From assembly GCA_001606155.1 (NCBI GenBank), contig LODT01000004.1, forward strand, positions 496,001 to 560,000: a stretch of DNA of 64,000 bases, in the 5' to 3' direction. The stretch is from Tieghemostelium lacteum. Lineage: Eukaryota > Evosea > Eumycetozoa > Dictyosteliales > Raperosteliaceae. The notes beneath the pieces were generated by a model, which saw only the letters and a program-made list of their open reading frames with translations, did no database searches and was not told the origin of the DNA. The translations under genes and the position numbers were made by a program. This document shows positions 23,855 to 36,951 of the stretch, one piece after another (position 1 is the stretch's first letter; each line of letters begins with the position of its first letter).

Positions 23855-25926
23855 TTATTGAAAATTAGATTTGAATATCCACGTTGATTTATTCTTTGCC
23901 ACAGCTAATTCCTGTAGGATTTGAGTTAAAAGTGCATTTGGAGCCTCTTCACCCAAAAGTTCTTTACAAACATTTTGAACATCATTTCTATTGACACCCA
24001 TTTTCTTTTTGAAAATATCAATAACAACATTACGATACTTGTCAGTGACAGCATTTCCAGAGGTTTTTAAAAAGTAGGCATGATGTGCAGTCTGACAGAT
24101 CTTTCTCAGTAGACCATTAATCATATCTTCTGTTACCTCAGTCAAGAGATTTTCAACATCACTCTCCAGTTCATTTGCAATAGACTGCTTGATGTACTGT
24201 ATTGAACATACACCCTTGCTCTTGAACAAGTTGTACACAAAAAATAGTAATTGCTGCTCTGTAGTTTTACCCTCCCTGTATGCACTTGGTATACTGGTAA
24301 TAGGTGCGTTATTGGGTAGTCCACTAACTGCACTGCTGCTATTATTGTTATTGGCATTTGCAGAGGTTGATATAGAGTGTTTGGAAGTTGTAGGAGATGG
24401 GTTTACTACAACTAGGTCTTTAGTTAACATCCCATAGACAGTGTTTCTGTTGGGGTTTGTAAGATCCGCAGCATTACGTTCAATAAATTGTTTTTGAGTT
24501 CGGAAGTAGGTTTCATGTTTACTGACTACACTGGGGTACCGTGACATGAATTCCTCATCAGGTTGCTTTTTGAGGAACCATGCACGTGCGCCTGCATTGA
24601 CATCTGATATCTGTACAAATAGTTCTCTAAGGAGTTCCGAAGAGACTCTAGTCTTGTCAATCACCTCTTTTCTAGTGACACACTCCTTTTCGAAAAACAG
24701 CAGTAACATGTAGTCTCTGACCACTTGGTGATCAGGGTCTTTGAGTATGTGTTCTGATCTGATGACCCATCTACCTTTTATCAGGTAGGCTATAGATTCA
24801 AGTTCAGGTACTACATCCTGCTCCATTATAGGTACTGTCAACAATTGCATAATCTTTGAAAATGTCATTACAAATCCATTCATTAGAATAGCCTTGAGTT
24901 GGTGTTGCCAACTATTCATATTATGTATCATTTCTAATGAAACTGTATCCTTTAAATGACTCTTTTTAGGCACCCAATCTTCTGGTGCTTTAGGACACAA
25001 AAATTCAAAATATTGTCCTTCATCCAATTCAAATGGTATCTGTTCATATTTATCTTTACATGCTAGTTTATTAAAATGTTCAAATTGTTTTTCATCCATT
25101 AACTATATATAAACACCCCACCCACATTTACCTTAATTAGTAACCTTATTATTATAATAATAAAAATGAAAATTTCCTATGTATTAATATTAATACGTAC
25201 CTCAGGTTCATCAACCACAGTTACTTTTATCCATTTTTCTTCATCTTCTAGTTTTTTGAGAAGATTTAGAGGTGCAGCAGCAGCGGCAGCTGCAGCAGCT
25301 TTTGAGGTTGGTTTTCTATATACCTGTTGTTGGGGTTGACCTAAAGATTCCTCTTGTTCCATATCTTCTTCGTGACTCTTTTTTGAAGCTTTGTCAGCTT
25401 GCCATTTTTCATCAAACTGAGAGAAATTAGGACGTAGTTGAATGATGGATTGTAGAGGTGTAATGTGAAGTTCAGATTGTCCACCTCCGACTCTTTTCAT
25501 CAGACCTATAGAGTAATTGGTACGATGTGATATAGAAGTCGATGAAAATGTAGTTTTTAGAACCTTATTAGTCGAATCGCTATTGTAATACTCAGTCTCG
25601 GTATCCAACGACAAATCCATTTCCACACGTTGTTGTTTGGGTTTAATACGTAGTTCCTCTAGACGCGACATGTCGTAGGGTCTCCAAGGTTGTCTGAGAG
25701 GGTACTGAAACAATATCAAATTGTCAGCCAATTCATTTGTTAAATATACTGGGATTTCTTGTACTACATAATCGTCATCTTCATCTTCTTCCATTTCATC
25801 GAAATTATATCTACTCTCACTAGATGTAGTAGTTGTTGTAGTTGTAGTCGTTGTATTCTTACTATGACCATTACCATTCTCTTCAACAATATCTTCCATT
25901 TCTACATCTTTTGGTTGATTACTCAT
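23855..25926 (-). CDS. polr3e: RNA polymerase III subunit RPC5 (POLR3E)
   Basis: Two exons, 25201-25926 and 23855-25102, intron 98 bp (GTACGT..TATATAG). The splice joins VTVVDEPE to LMDEKQFEHFNKLACK in phase 0, making one protein of about 657 residues. Start MSNQPKDVEMEDIVEE at 25926; a TTG further up is not used. N-terminal part: acidic and Thr-rich leader, then EIPVYLTNELADNLILFQYPLRQP and MDLSLDTETEYYN, the hallmarks of the RPC5 (Sin) family. An Ala tract follows. The C-terminal part is helical with winged-helix-like repeats. Family role: RPC5 pairs with RPC4 in the TFIIF-like subcomplex of Pol III, which transcribes tRNA and 5S rRNA genes in the nucleus. Confidence 0.9.
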
Positions 25927-26510
25927 GTTGTTGATGAAAAAAAAAGTGTTTTGTGATAAATTTTTCAAAATTCAAATTTCTATCTATATTTTTTTTAAAA
26001 TCCATTAAAACTCTCAGTTTTATTTCTAGAATTTATATTAATGAAGGTTAAAACTATTCAAATAATTTAAATATGCAAATATAGGAATTAATTTTATTGT
26101 GTTTTAATTTTATTAATAAATGCTAAAAAGAATATTCTTTTGTTAAAAGTTACGTCAAATGAAATGCTGAAGGAAGTTAAACGCGAAAATCATCTGAAAC
26201 TTTTAAAAAACGATTAATCTCATCAGTTCATCGACTATAAAGATATTTTTTTTTTGATGGATTGACAATTGTAAAAAAAACCCCCTATTCCTCAATACTG
26301 TGCAGCCGTAAATCAGATATTATTTAAATTCTTAAAAAAAAAATCTTTTTTACCCACCTTAATATCGATCATTTATTTTATAGTTTGTTATGTCATTGGA
26401 ATAATATTAATTTTAATTTTTGGTATTTAGTAAATCATTATTATTTTTAAAACTTTTGTTCATTGTAGAGAATATTTATACCTCTCTATAATTGAATTTT
26501 TATTTCACAA
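25927..26510. other. Divergent promoter region
   Basis: AT-rich region between RPC5 (minus) and the first TIG-EGF gene (plus). Short A and T tracts; no gene recognised. Confidence 0.5.
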
Positions 26511-29500
26511 ATGAATATAAACAAACTACATATACTTATTGTGTTGCTACTTATAAGTGTTATACATAGTCAACCCGCCAATTTTGATCCCACACAATGT
26601 GAGTATATTTACATTCTTTTAAAATATATAATTTAAACTAATTTTGAATAAATAGTGGTAGCAATTCAAAATTTAAATTTTGCTTTAACTCAAGATTTTG
26701 ATATAGCAAATTTATGCTCCATTCAACCAGCTTTGGTATGCGATTCTACCAATTCAGTTATAATAGAAATTAGTTTAAAACAACCTCCTTCAAGAGTAAC
26801 ATTAAATAGTCCTGATCTATTAGCTTTAAAAAATTTAACAAAAATGTAGGTATAAAATAATATTAGGGGATGTTTAATAGGAAACTACTAATTTAAATAT
26901 AGAGGTATACCTTTTGATATAGTACTTGACAGTTCATTTTGGGACGGATTAAATGCATTGAATCAATTAAACCAATTGAATATTCTAATGATGTACCATA
27001 TGCCAGCTAGATTTAATAACCTACCGCCATCTTTAGAAAATATATTGTTTTCTGAAGTGTATTTATTATTCCCCGAATCTATCTTCACAGAGACACCTTA
27101 TTTAAAGGAATTAAACATAGCTTCTCAAAATGGAAATTCAACTGAAGTTCTTCCTACTTCTATTTCATCACCATCAAATCTCACTGCCTTACGTTACACT
27201 AGTTATAATCAATTAATCATGGGTACCAATTTTGATAAATTAACTTCATTGTAGGTATTCTATAAAATTTAAAACAATTACTATAAATACTAATATTTCT
27301 ATTTAAATTACAAATATATAGATATGTATTTTATAGAGGTAGTAATCCAATTACATTTGATTCTTATGATAGTTTTGTGTCACTTTCAGTACTATATATA
27401 CAGGTTGAGGATACTAGACCACCTACACCATTCCCAACATCTTTGAATAACCTTCCAAAATTGATATCAATGACCATAGGTGATCAATATATTTTCACCA
27501 AGGGATCAAATATTATTGATATGTCGGTTTCTATAGGTTTAGTTTCCATTCAATTCAATTATATCGGATTCTTTAGATCATTAGATTATCCAGGTTTAAA
27601 GATTGGAAATCCAGATTTTTCTGTATACATATATTATAGTGATATAGATTTAAATATAATGGAAATTTTTAACAAATCAACATTGTATGTATTTTATATT
27701 AATTATATCAATAATTATAAAAAGTCTAATTTAGAAATTTAAAGTGTTTTAAATTCATGTAATGTATATGGATCACAACCAACAGGAGCATATGAAACCA
27801 TTTCTACTTTGGGTTATGGTGGAGTTATATTCCATGACGATCCTAATATACCAAATGATGCATGTAGGGTTAAAACTTCTCTTGCTCTTATCAATACCAA
27901 TTTGGCTACAATACCACCATGTTTTCAATGTGATTGGGGGTCTGGTGTAAACCCAATGTCTAATAATACGAATTTGCCCGCTTATACCCAACAATGTAAT
28001 GGGTTCCAAATAATTTCAACTACTGTGTCAATGAATACAAGAGGTAGTGTTATACCAATTTCAGGTATAGATATGGGTTGGAGAGTATACACCGAAGAAG
28101 GTGCAATAATTAGTTCTGCTCAAGTTGTTATAGGTAACCAGTTAATGAAAATTCAAGCTCCTTCAGGTACAGGTCTAAACAAACAATGGGCTTTGAAATT
28201 CCATTATCAAGCAAACCCCTCAGTCGCACCTACTTATATAAATATAAATTATCTACCTCCAAATATCTCTCAGGTGTCTGGTAGTATGGGAATACTGTAT
28301 ATTTACGGTGACAACTTTGGTGCCAATACATCTGTAGCTTCTCTTACTATTGCTGGTAACCTGACTGCCATAGGTCAAATTGACCATAGTAACATTGTAA
28401 CTCTTAATCCAATATTACCTTATGATGTTGATTTGGTATTCTCAGCTAAACTTGTTATTGATTCACAGGAAGTCTCTTGGATACAAAGACCAGTAGGTAG
28501 TGTATCATCTCTTACTAAGCCTTACCCTGACTTGTACTCTGGCGGTGGAATATTTGAACTAAAAGGTCAATATCTATCATTCGATACAACCATCATGAAT
28601 CTCACCATTGCTGGTATTCCAATAACTAGAATAGTAAAACAAACTCCTACCTCTGTAATCTATTCATTTGACCCTATTGTAGCTGGAAACTATTCAATGG
28701 AATTCAATTTAGACACTCTCCACATTAGTGACTATATTCAAGTTACTGATACACCACCTTGCAAAGTAGTTCATGGACAATGCCTTGGTGATAAACCAAT
28801 ATGTGACCCTGGATACTGTGGTCCTGATTGTTCATCAATTCCAGCAAATCTAACCCAACCAATGCCTCTACTCGACACTTATCCCATTACTACTAGTAAC
28901 ACTAGTTATACCATTACCTTTGGAGGAAAATCTACATTATTCAGATACACTATCAAACCATTAGGTATACGTGAAGTTACATCAACAGACCAAACCATTC
29001 ACACTTATAACATCTCTGACTACTCCTTGTTTATGGAATCTCCAAGATATTTTACAGGTACAGTCGTAAATGCATCTACTGCTGCTGCTATTATTTATTG
29101 GTATCAAGTTGCTACCCCTGATCAATCTGGTTTATCAGTATACTTACAATCAACTGTAAGATACCAAGTTGGCGTGTTAAATTACGTATTCGCATCATCA
29201 GACAATCATTTAGAATACGATTTTCAAGTTGTTTTACAAAACGATAAACCTAACGATGAGTCAAGTTGCTCATACTATGAAACCGGTTTAGATCCAACTG
29301 TTAACAATTATAGATATCACAAGTTAAAGATTAACAACGTTGATCTCTTTGTAAGAGATATCATGTTCTGTTATAGTGGTCCTGATCCAAGTAGTCCAAA
29401 TTGTTCAACTAAAACTAAAATTTCCAAATCATCCAATCAAATTGATATGATTTTCACAAAGACAATTCCATATATTGCAGTTGGAACCTCTATTTTGGAT

Positions 29501-30626
29501 GTAGACTTTAATGTATACATTGACGAGAAATCAGCACAACAAGAAATTAATCCAGTATGTTTTTCACCAACCCAACCTCCAGTTACAACTGAACCACCTC
29601 CTTTGACTCAAACTCCAGTTGTTACCAAAACTCCTGAACAACCAAAATGTCCAGGTGATCCTGTTTGTAATGGACATGGTACTTGTAATTCTCATTATAA
29701 ATGTGATTGTACTGATGGTTGGTCAGGTACTGCATGTGATGGTATACCATCTGTTATCGTACCTCCTGAAACCAATCCTCAGAAACCAGAAACCAATGTA
29801 CCTCAAGATGAAATTGCAATTCATGTCAGTATCGTCTCAATCAGAGAAATAACATATAAAGGTGAATTTGTTAAAAGAACATATCATTTCAAATTGGAGT
29901 TTAGTCCAATCCAAAAATGATCAATACCAGACTCTTCATTACAATACAACTCTAGATGGAACCAATACCAATGTTGATGTTGAGATTCTATATTTCTACC
30001 AAGATACTAGCATTGAATATGCTGGAAGTACCTCCATTAAAAAACAAGGTACTTTGAAATACAGTGCCAATATTACTGAATATCAATACGCAAACAATCT
30101 AAATCTTCTTCAAGTTCTATTTTTTTCACAAGCTGAAGCTACATCAGATTCTACAGATTCATGTACTGTCAAAGAAGTAACTGTAAATGATGAAACATCA
30201 AGTGTTGAGAATATTTACATTCAAGTTAATGATCATACATTTATGGGTACATTCTCAGATTTGGCTGTTGTTGATGGAAGAAATCGTTTGGTCAGTAATG
30301 TTATAGTTCCAAGTAACATCACAGACAGCAACACCAAATCCAATATTCTCATTGCAATCACAGCTCCTCATCACAATAATTACATTTACATTGATCCAGA
30401 TTTCTCACTCTTAATATCCTATGGAAAACCATCTGATAAAGAAGGATCTATATGCTCAGAGTCTAAAAGTAAATTATCAAAAGCTAAAATTGCAGGTATT
30501 GTCGTTGGTGGTGTTTGTTTCCTTGGTATTGCTGTTGCAATCACCATCTACGCCATCAAATTCAACCACGATAAAAAACAACTTAAATTAAGTTTACAAA
30601 AGAAATTATCGTCAATGGACAAATAA
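26511..30626 (+). CDS. IPT/TIG-EGF membrane protein, copy 1 (ComC-like), frameshifted before its membrane anchor
   Basis: Five exons: 26511-26598, 26656-26845, 26903-27250, 27322-27684, 27745-30626, with introns of 56-71 bp at the same phases as copy 2. Signal peptide (KLHILIVLLLISVIHS), a leucine-rich-like N-terminal part, two or three IPT/TIG-like beta-sandwich repeats (YIYGDNFGANTSVASLTIAG), an EGF module (CNGHGTCNSHYKCDC), a further beta-rich part, one membrane helix (IAGIVVGGVCFLGIAVAITI) and a short basic tail. At about 29873 this copy has four As where copy 2 has three. The extra base ends the frame at 29920, so as written the product would be secreted without the anchor; the anchor is encoded in another frame to 30626. 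Either a young mutation or a base-calling error. Family role: dictyostelid cell-cell adhesion or signalling. Confidence 0.82.
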
Positions 30627-30862
30627 AATAAAAAATTTAATTTTAAATTTTTAAATCGGTATCGGATTCTGAATCATGTGAAACGTCGGTTTTTTTTACA
30701 CAATCGTAAAATTAGTCCCAAATCCACCTCGGAAAATGTTACGCATCTAGATGGATTTTTTTAATTTATTCCCACCTTTCATTTAAACAATTATTTTATT
30801 TTGAATCATTTCATTTTTTTCACTTTAACTTGTTGTTTGACATTTTAGACTATAAATCTTTA

Positions 30863-33800
30863 ATGAAACAGAGAGTATATTTAGTATACATTTTAATATT
30901 ATGTATAGGAGTTTACAATTGTCAACCTGCCAATTTTGATCCTGCACAATGTTAGTATTGGTTTTAAAATGGGTATGAAATTTTAGGATCTAACATTTTA
31001 TAATTAGTATTGGCAATCCAAAATCTTGATAGTTCATTATCACAAGTTTGGAATATTGCAAATTTATGTTCTGGTGATATTAATTTAGAGTGTGATGCTA
31101 CAAATACAGTTTTGACTAAATTGGCATTCAACGAGCCACCTTCCAAAACTACAGTTTCAAATAGCGATCTATTTGTTTTGAAAAATATTTCAATATTGTA
31201 ATGTTTAAGAAATTTTTGTTTTTTGATATTGAAATACTAATTATATATTATAGATCAATCTCAAATAATATAGTTGTTGATAATGGTTTTTGGGATGGAT
31301 TAGATGTAATGACATCTCTAACGAATTTGAATTTTCGTATATTATATGAAATGCCAACTAGATTTAATAAGCTACCTCCCTCATTAGAATCATTAAACAT
31401 TTTAGAAGTATATCTATTGTTTCCAGAGTCACTATTCACAGAGACACCTTATGTGAAAAATATGAAAATAGGAACTCTTAATTCAGGTAATAATTCCAAT
31501 GTATTACCTGCATCTATATCATCACCATCCAATCTCGTACAATTAGATTATTCAACTAGCAATCTTCAATTAATTAGTGGAACCAATTTTGATAAATTAA
31601 CTTCATTGTAAGTACTCCACTAGTTACCTCTTAAAATATAAAAATACTAATATAGTTTAAATATATAGATCAGTTTATATGAGAGGAAGTGGTCAGGTTT
31701 TGTTTGATTCTTTTGATACTTTTAAAGCAGTTGAAACATTGAATTTACAATTGGATAATACCCTTAGTCCAACTCCATTCCCAGTATCATTATCCAATAT
31801 ACCAACTTTGAAAAATTTACAAATTTATGATGGTTTTGTGTATTCATTGGGAGCTTCTGTAATAGACTTTTCAACATCCACCAAATTGTCACGTGTATCC
31901 TTTAGACAATTTGGTTTCTTAAGACAATTAGTATATCCAGGTATAAAAACAATAGTTCAACCAGATAATAATGGTGGAACAAGTTTGGTTATTTCATTTA
32001 GTGATGTTGATTTAAATCTAATTAATATATTTTCAAATACATTTGTGTAAGTACAATTAATGGAAATATATTTTGTATTAAATACTAACTATTGGGTAAT
32101 CTAATTTAGCTTAATTGAGTATAGTAATATATATAATTCACAGCCAATGGGATCCTATGAACAGTTAAGTGCACTTACCTATTCATCTGTAATATTCCAA
32201 AATGATACCACAATTCCAGATGATGCATGCAAACTTAGAGAGTACATTAACGTTTTGGAAACTAATGTGGAGAATATTCCATCATGTTTTTTATGTGATT
32301 GGGGTCTAAATCAAATTGGTGATAATATATTCAGAGGAAATACATTGTTACCACAATACACTCAACAATGTCCTAATTTCCAATTGATAACTACTACTTT
32401 AACTTCTAAAACTGATGGTCAAATGCAAGAGATACAAGGTGTTGATTTAGGTTGGGAAATATACAAAGAAGATGGCTCACAATTAATGTATACTGAAGTA
32501 GTCATTGCCAATCAGGTATTCAAGGTTTTAACACCAACTGGAACAGGTTTGAACAAACAATGGCCATTGAAATTCCATTATAAAGCAAATCCATCAGTAA
32601 CAACTTCTTATATTACCATTAATTATGATCCACCTGTTGTAAATTCTGTTAATGGTTATAGTGGGAATATGTTAATAATGTATGGTCAGAACTTTGGTAC
32701 TGATTTACAAGTTGCATCTCTTACCATTGCAGGCCAACCTGTTACAATTTCAAACATTTATCATAGTTCTATAAATACAGCTAATGATGTAGTTCCATAT
32801 TACAATAACCTTGTATTTTCAGCTAAACTTGTAATAGATTCACAAGAATATTCATGGATACAGAGACCAAATGGAAGTGTTTCTTCCTTAACTAAACCTT
32901 ATCCAGTTTTATATTCTGGTGGAGGTGTGTTTGTACTAAAAGGTCAGTATCTTACTTTTGATACAACTATCATGAATCTCACCATTGCTGGTATTCCAAT
33001 TACTAGAATATCAAATCCATCACCAACAAGTATATATTTCATCTATGACCCTATTGTGGCTGGAAACTATTCAATGGTGTTCAATCTAGACACTCTTCAT
33101 ATTAGTGACTATATACAAGTATCTGATACACCACCTTGTAAAGTAGTTCATGGAACTTGTATAGGAGAACGACCAGTTTGTTTCTCTGGATACTGTGGTC
33201 CTGATTGTTCGTCGATTCCAGCAAATCTAACTGAACCATTACCAATGGATTTAACCTATCCCAAAACTTCGAGTAACACAAGTTATTCTATTCCCTATGA
33301 AGGAAACAACACACTATTCAGTTACACCATTAAACCATTAGGTATTAGAGAGGTTACATCATCAGGACAAACCATTCACACCTATAATGTCACTGATTAT
33401 TCATTATTAATGGAGTTTCCTAGATACTATAATGGAACTATATTTAATCCCTCAACCGCATTATCTGTTATAGTTTGGTATGAAAATCAAACTTATGACT
33501 CTACAACTTCCCAAGACTTCTTACAATCGACTGTAAGATACCAATTAGTTGTTATGGATTACGTATTTGCATCCCCAGACAATCATCTAGAGTATGACAT
33601 TCAAGTGACATTACAAAATGATAAACCAAATGATAAATCTAGTTGTACCTATTATGAGACTGCAGTTGACCCCACTGCTGACAATTATGAATACCATAAA
33701 CTAAAAATCAATAATGCTGATCTATTTTATAGAGATTTCTTAGTATGTACTAATGGAGGCGATCCTAAAAGTACTGGATGTGTATCAAGAACTAAAGTAA

Positions 33801-35002
33801 CAAAATCATATAATCAAATTGAAATGATTATATCAAAGACCATTCCATATATTGCTGCTGGAAATTCTATTTTGGATATGAACTTTAATGTTTACATTGA
33901 CGAGAAATCAGCACAACAAGAAGTTAATCCAATATGTTATTCATCAACTCAACCTCCAGTTACAACTGAACCACCTCCTTTGACTCAAACTCCAGTTGTA
34001 ACCAAAACTCCTGAACAACCAAAATGTCCAGGTGATCCTGTTTGTAATGGACATGGTACTTGTAATTCTCATTATAAATGTGATTGTACTGATGGTTGGT
34101 CAGGTACTGCATGTGATGGTATACCATCTGTTATCGTACCTCCTGAAACCAATCCTCAGAAACCAGAAACCAATGTACCTCAAGATGAAATTGCAATTCA
34201 TGTCAGTATCGTCTCAATCAGAGAAATAACATATAAAGGTGAATTTGTTAAAGAACATATCATTTCAAATTGGAGTTTAGTCCAATCCAAAAATGATCAA
34301 TACCAGACACTTCATTACAATACAACTCTAGATGGAACCAATACCAATGTTGATGTTGAGATTCTATATTTCTACCAAGATACTAGCATTGAATATGCTG
34401 GAAGTACCTCCATTAAAAAACAAGGTACTTTGAAATACAGTGCCAATATTACTGAATATCAATACGCAAACAATCTAAATCTTCTTCAAGTATTATTCTT
34501 ATCACAAGCTGAATCTATATCAGATTTTACAGATTCATGTACTGTCAAAGAAGTAACAGTAAATGATGAAACATCAAGTGTTGAGAATATTTACATTCAA
34601 GTTAATGATCATACATTTATGGGTACATTCTCAGATTTGGCTGTTGTTGATGGAAGAAATCGTTTGGTCAGTAATGTTATAGTTCCAAGTAACATCACAG
34701 ACAGTAACACCAAATCCAATATTCTCGTTGCAATCACAGCTCCTCATCACAATAATTATATTTATATTGATCCAGATTTCTCACTCTTAATATCCTATGG
34801 AAAACCATCTGATAAAGAAGGATCTATATGTTCAGAATCCAAAAGTAAATTATCAAAAGCTAAAATTGCAGGTATTGTCATTGGTGGAGTTTGTTTCCTT
34901 GGTATAGTTGTTGCAATCACCATTTATGCCATCAAATTTAACTATGATAAAAAACAATTAAAATTAAGTTTACAAAAGAGATTATCTGCAATGAGTAAAT
35001 AA
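30863..35002 (+). CDS. IPT/TIG-EGF type I membrane protein, copy 2 (ComC-like), intact
   Basis: Five exons: 30863-30950, 31008-31197, 31254-31607, 31669-32046 and 32110-35002, giving about 1,300 residues. Signal peptide (VYLVYILILCIGVYNC), leucine-rich-like N-terminal part, IPT/TIG repeats (IMYGQNFGTDLQVASLTIAG), EGF module (CNGHGTCNSHYKCDC), beta-rich membrane-proximal part, one membrane helix (KIAGIVIGGVCFLGIVVAIT) and a basic cytosolic tail ending in KRLSAMSK. Many N-glycosylation sites. The part from about 33960 to 34840 is almost identical in DNA to copy 1 while the N-terminal half has clearly diverged, which points to gene conversion. Domain order is like the D. discoideum ComC/Tgr-type surface proteins; a specific partner cannot be named. 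Confidence 0.88.
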
Positions 35003-35094
35003 AAATAACATACAATTAAATATAGTGTTGATTCCTAAACCCATTTTATGCAACAAAAATGATAAAAAGTTTTTAAAAATTGATTCTTGTGAAG

Positions 35095-36561
35095 ATGAAA
35101 CCAATTGAAATTAATTTATCAAATTTTATTTGTATTCAAATTATAAATAAAATTGTAGAATTTAAGATTTTACCATTACAATACAGGTTATCCTTAGGAT
35201 TAATTAGTAAATGGATTTTCAAGGCTTTATCAAATTCCTCAATATTGGGAACCATGATTATACACAATGTTGGATATATAAATGATGAAGAAATGATGGA
35301 GATTAGTACACATATAAAATCTCCATGGTGTATGATAAAGAGAGTTAGAGAACTGAACACAATGTATACATTTGATATATTAGAACAACAACACCACATT
35401 GATTTCATCAGTAATATGTCATTGGATGTTGAAGAGTTATCTCTATTGGGACCATTACAATATGTGTTACCTATAACCACTGTAAATTACCCGTCTTTAA
35501 AGAGACTAAAGTTAAAAGTATGGTTAGAGCTTGTAAAGTTCCCTATAGATCAGTTTCCCCTCATCACCCATCTCACAATACACATTAACAGTAATTACTA
35601 TGTGCAATATTTAATATCACTTTTGGATCATTTAAAGGACACTTTAGAGCATTTAAATATAGTAGGTCTGTTAGACACAAGTCCATCAACAGAGACACTA
35701 TATAACTATCTATCACAATATAAGGTGAATCAATTACGTACCTTACGGATAAATGTATTTGAAAAATCCTATTTTCAAGCAATAGTTAAACAGACACAAA
35801 TGAGATCTTTAGTGTCATTGACATGTACCAATAATGATGTGGATTCAGTTTTGGAGATACTGGAAGTCAATCATGTTATGCAGTATCTCTATGTGGTAGT
35901 ACAGTCTATTGAACAATTTAATAAACTAGTACTGTTACTAAATGAAAGACCTTCTCTGACAAGTTTAAAGATATCAGGATACAAACAAAAAGATTATAAA
36001 AGTCCACTGTTAATGTATATACAAGATTTAGAGATATTCAGTTGTGATGTAATGATAAATGAACTACTTCATTGTAACTCATTACCAGAGTCTCATATAC
36101 GTTCACTCTTTGTTCAACCAAGAGACATAAACCAGCTAATATCATTTCAAGGGTTTATAGAAGTAAATAATATAAATCTAACATCACTTAGAATCTCAAT
36201 CAATTACAGTAATGAAATGGTTCTAGATTTGGAAAATATAAGTTGGGCAATATCTCAACACCCCACTCTAGTCAATTTATATCTAACATTTCCTCGTTTT
36301 CAAAAAAATGTACCACAAAAGTTAATTAAGCATCTGCATCTTTCACCTTCACTCCAATACATTGGACTTAATCTCAAAGTATTTAAAGGTGCATCAAAAT
36401 TCCTAAGTATATCAACCCCATTTCAATTAGTATCTAATGAATTCAGTTTTTATCTCTTTATTAGAAATGGCTTAAACTATGATCAAGGTCCAACCAATAG
36501 TTGGATTTCGACCATCTATAAAGCTTTTACCAGTTTTTACAATAAATGGTCGCCTATTTAG
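35095..36561 (+). CDS. Leucine-rich protein, F-box-like N-terminus
   Basis: Single exon of 488 residues; start ATG at 35095 (an in-frame TTG 15 bases upstream is not a start). The first about 60 residues (FICIQIINKIVEFKILPLQY, then a Trp and ALSNSS) resemble the F-box-like helices common in large dictyostelid families. The rest is irregular leucine-rich repeats with no signal peptide or membrane helix. If the F-box is real it would be a substrate adaptor for an SCF ubiquitin ligase. I do not recognise the individual gene. It lies 93 bases downstream of the TIG-EGF pair, same strand. Confidence 0.7.
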   Translation: MKPIEINLSNFICIQIINKIVEFKILPLQYRLSLGLISKWIFKALSNSSILGTMIIHNVGYINDEEMMEISTHIKSPWCMIKRVRELNTMYTFDILEQQHHIDFISNMSLDVEELSLLGPLQYVLPITTVNYPSLKRLKLKVWLELVKFPIDQFPLITHLTIHINSNYYVQYLISLLDHLKDTLEHLNIVGLLDTSPSTETLYNYLSQYKVNQLRTLRINVFEKSYFQAIVKQTQMRSLVSLTCTNNDVDSVLEILEVNHVMQYLYVVVQSIEQFNKLVLLLNERPSLTSLKISGYKQKDYKSPLLMYIQDLEIFSCDVMINELLHCNSLPESHIRSLFVQPRDINQLISFQGFIEVNNINLTSLRISINYSNEMVLDLENISWAISQHPTLVNLYLTFPRFQKNVPQKLIKHLHLSPSLQYIGLNLKVFKGASKFLSISTPFQLVSNEFSFYLFIRNGLNYDQGPTNSWISTIYKAFTSFYNKWSPI

Positions 36562-36951
36562 ATCTAGTTTATACGTCATTTTACATTTCACACGTCAGCT
36601 TAATCTACGTTAACATTGATTTGAAGTTGAATCTACATTCTATGTCAAAATATAATCTTCTATTTAGAAGCACCTATTTTTCCATAGCTTTTTCCATAAG
36701 ATTAACCTCAAGATGAAATGAATAAAATGATAAAATTTAAAATAAAATATTTATTAAAATGTCAATTGAAATCTATTATAGAATCTTTTGATGTGATGTG
36801 TTTTCTAAATTCTACTGATGGAATAATCAATAGAACAATTTTAATTTTAAATATCTTGATTTTTTTTTTAAAAAAGATGAAGACTAAACAATGATTTTGT
36901 ATAAATATTAAACAATTGTTTATTAATTTAATTTTACATTATTTCAACATA
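36562..36951. other. AT-rich spacer
   Basis: AT-rich spacer of about 390 bases between two plus-strand genes; presumed promoter of the secreted protein gene. Nothing else recognised. Confidence 0.5.

Noticed and set aside
23855-25968. Two separate genes on the minus strand in the RPC5 region
   Set aside because: A 98-bp intron with GTACGT and TATATAG ends joins them in phase into one RPC5 protein.
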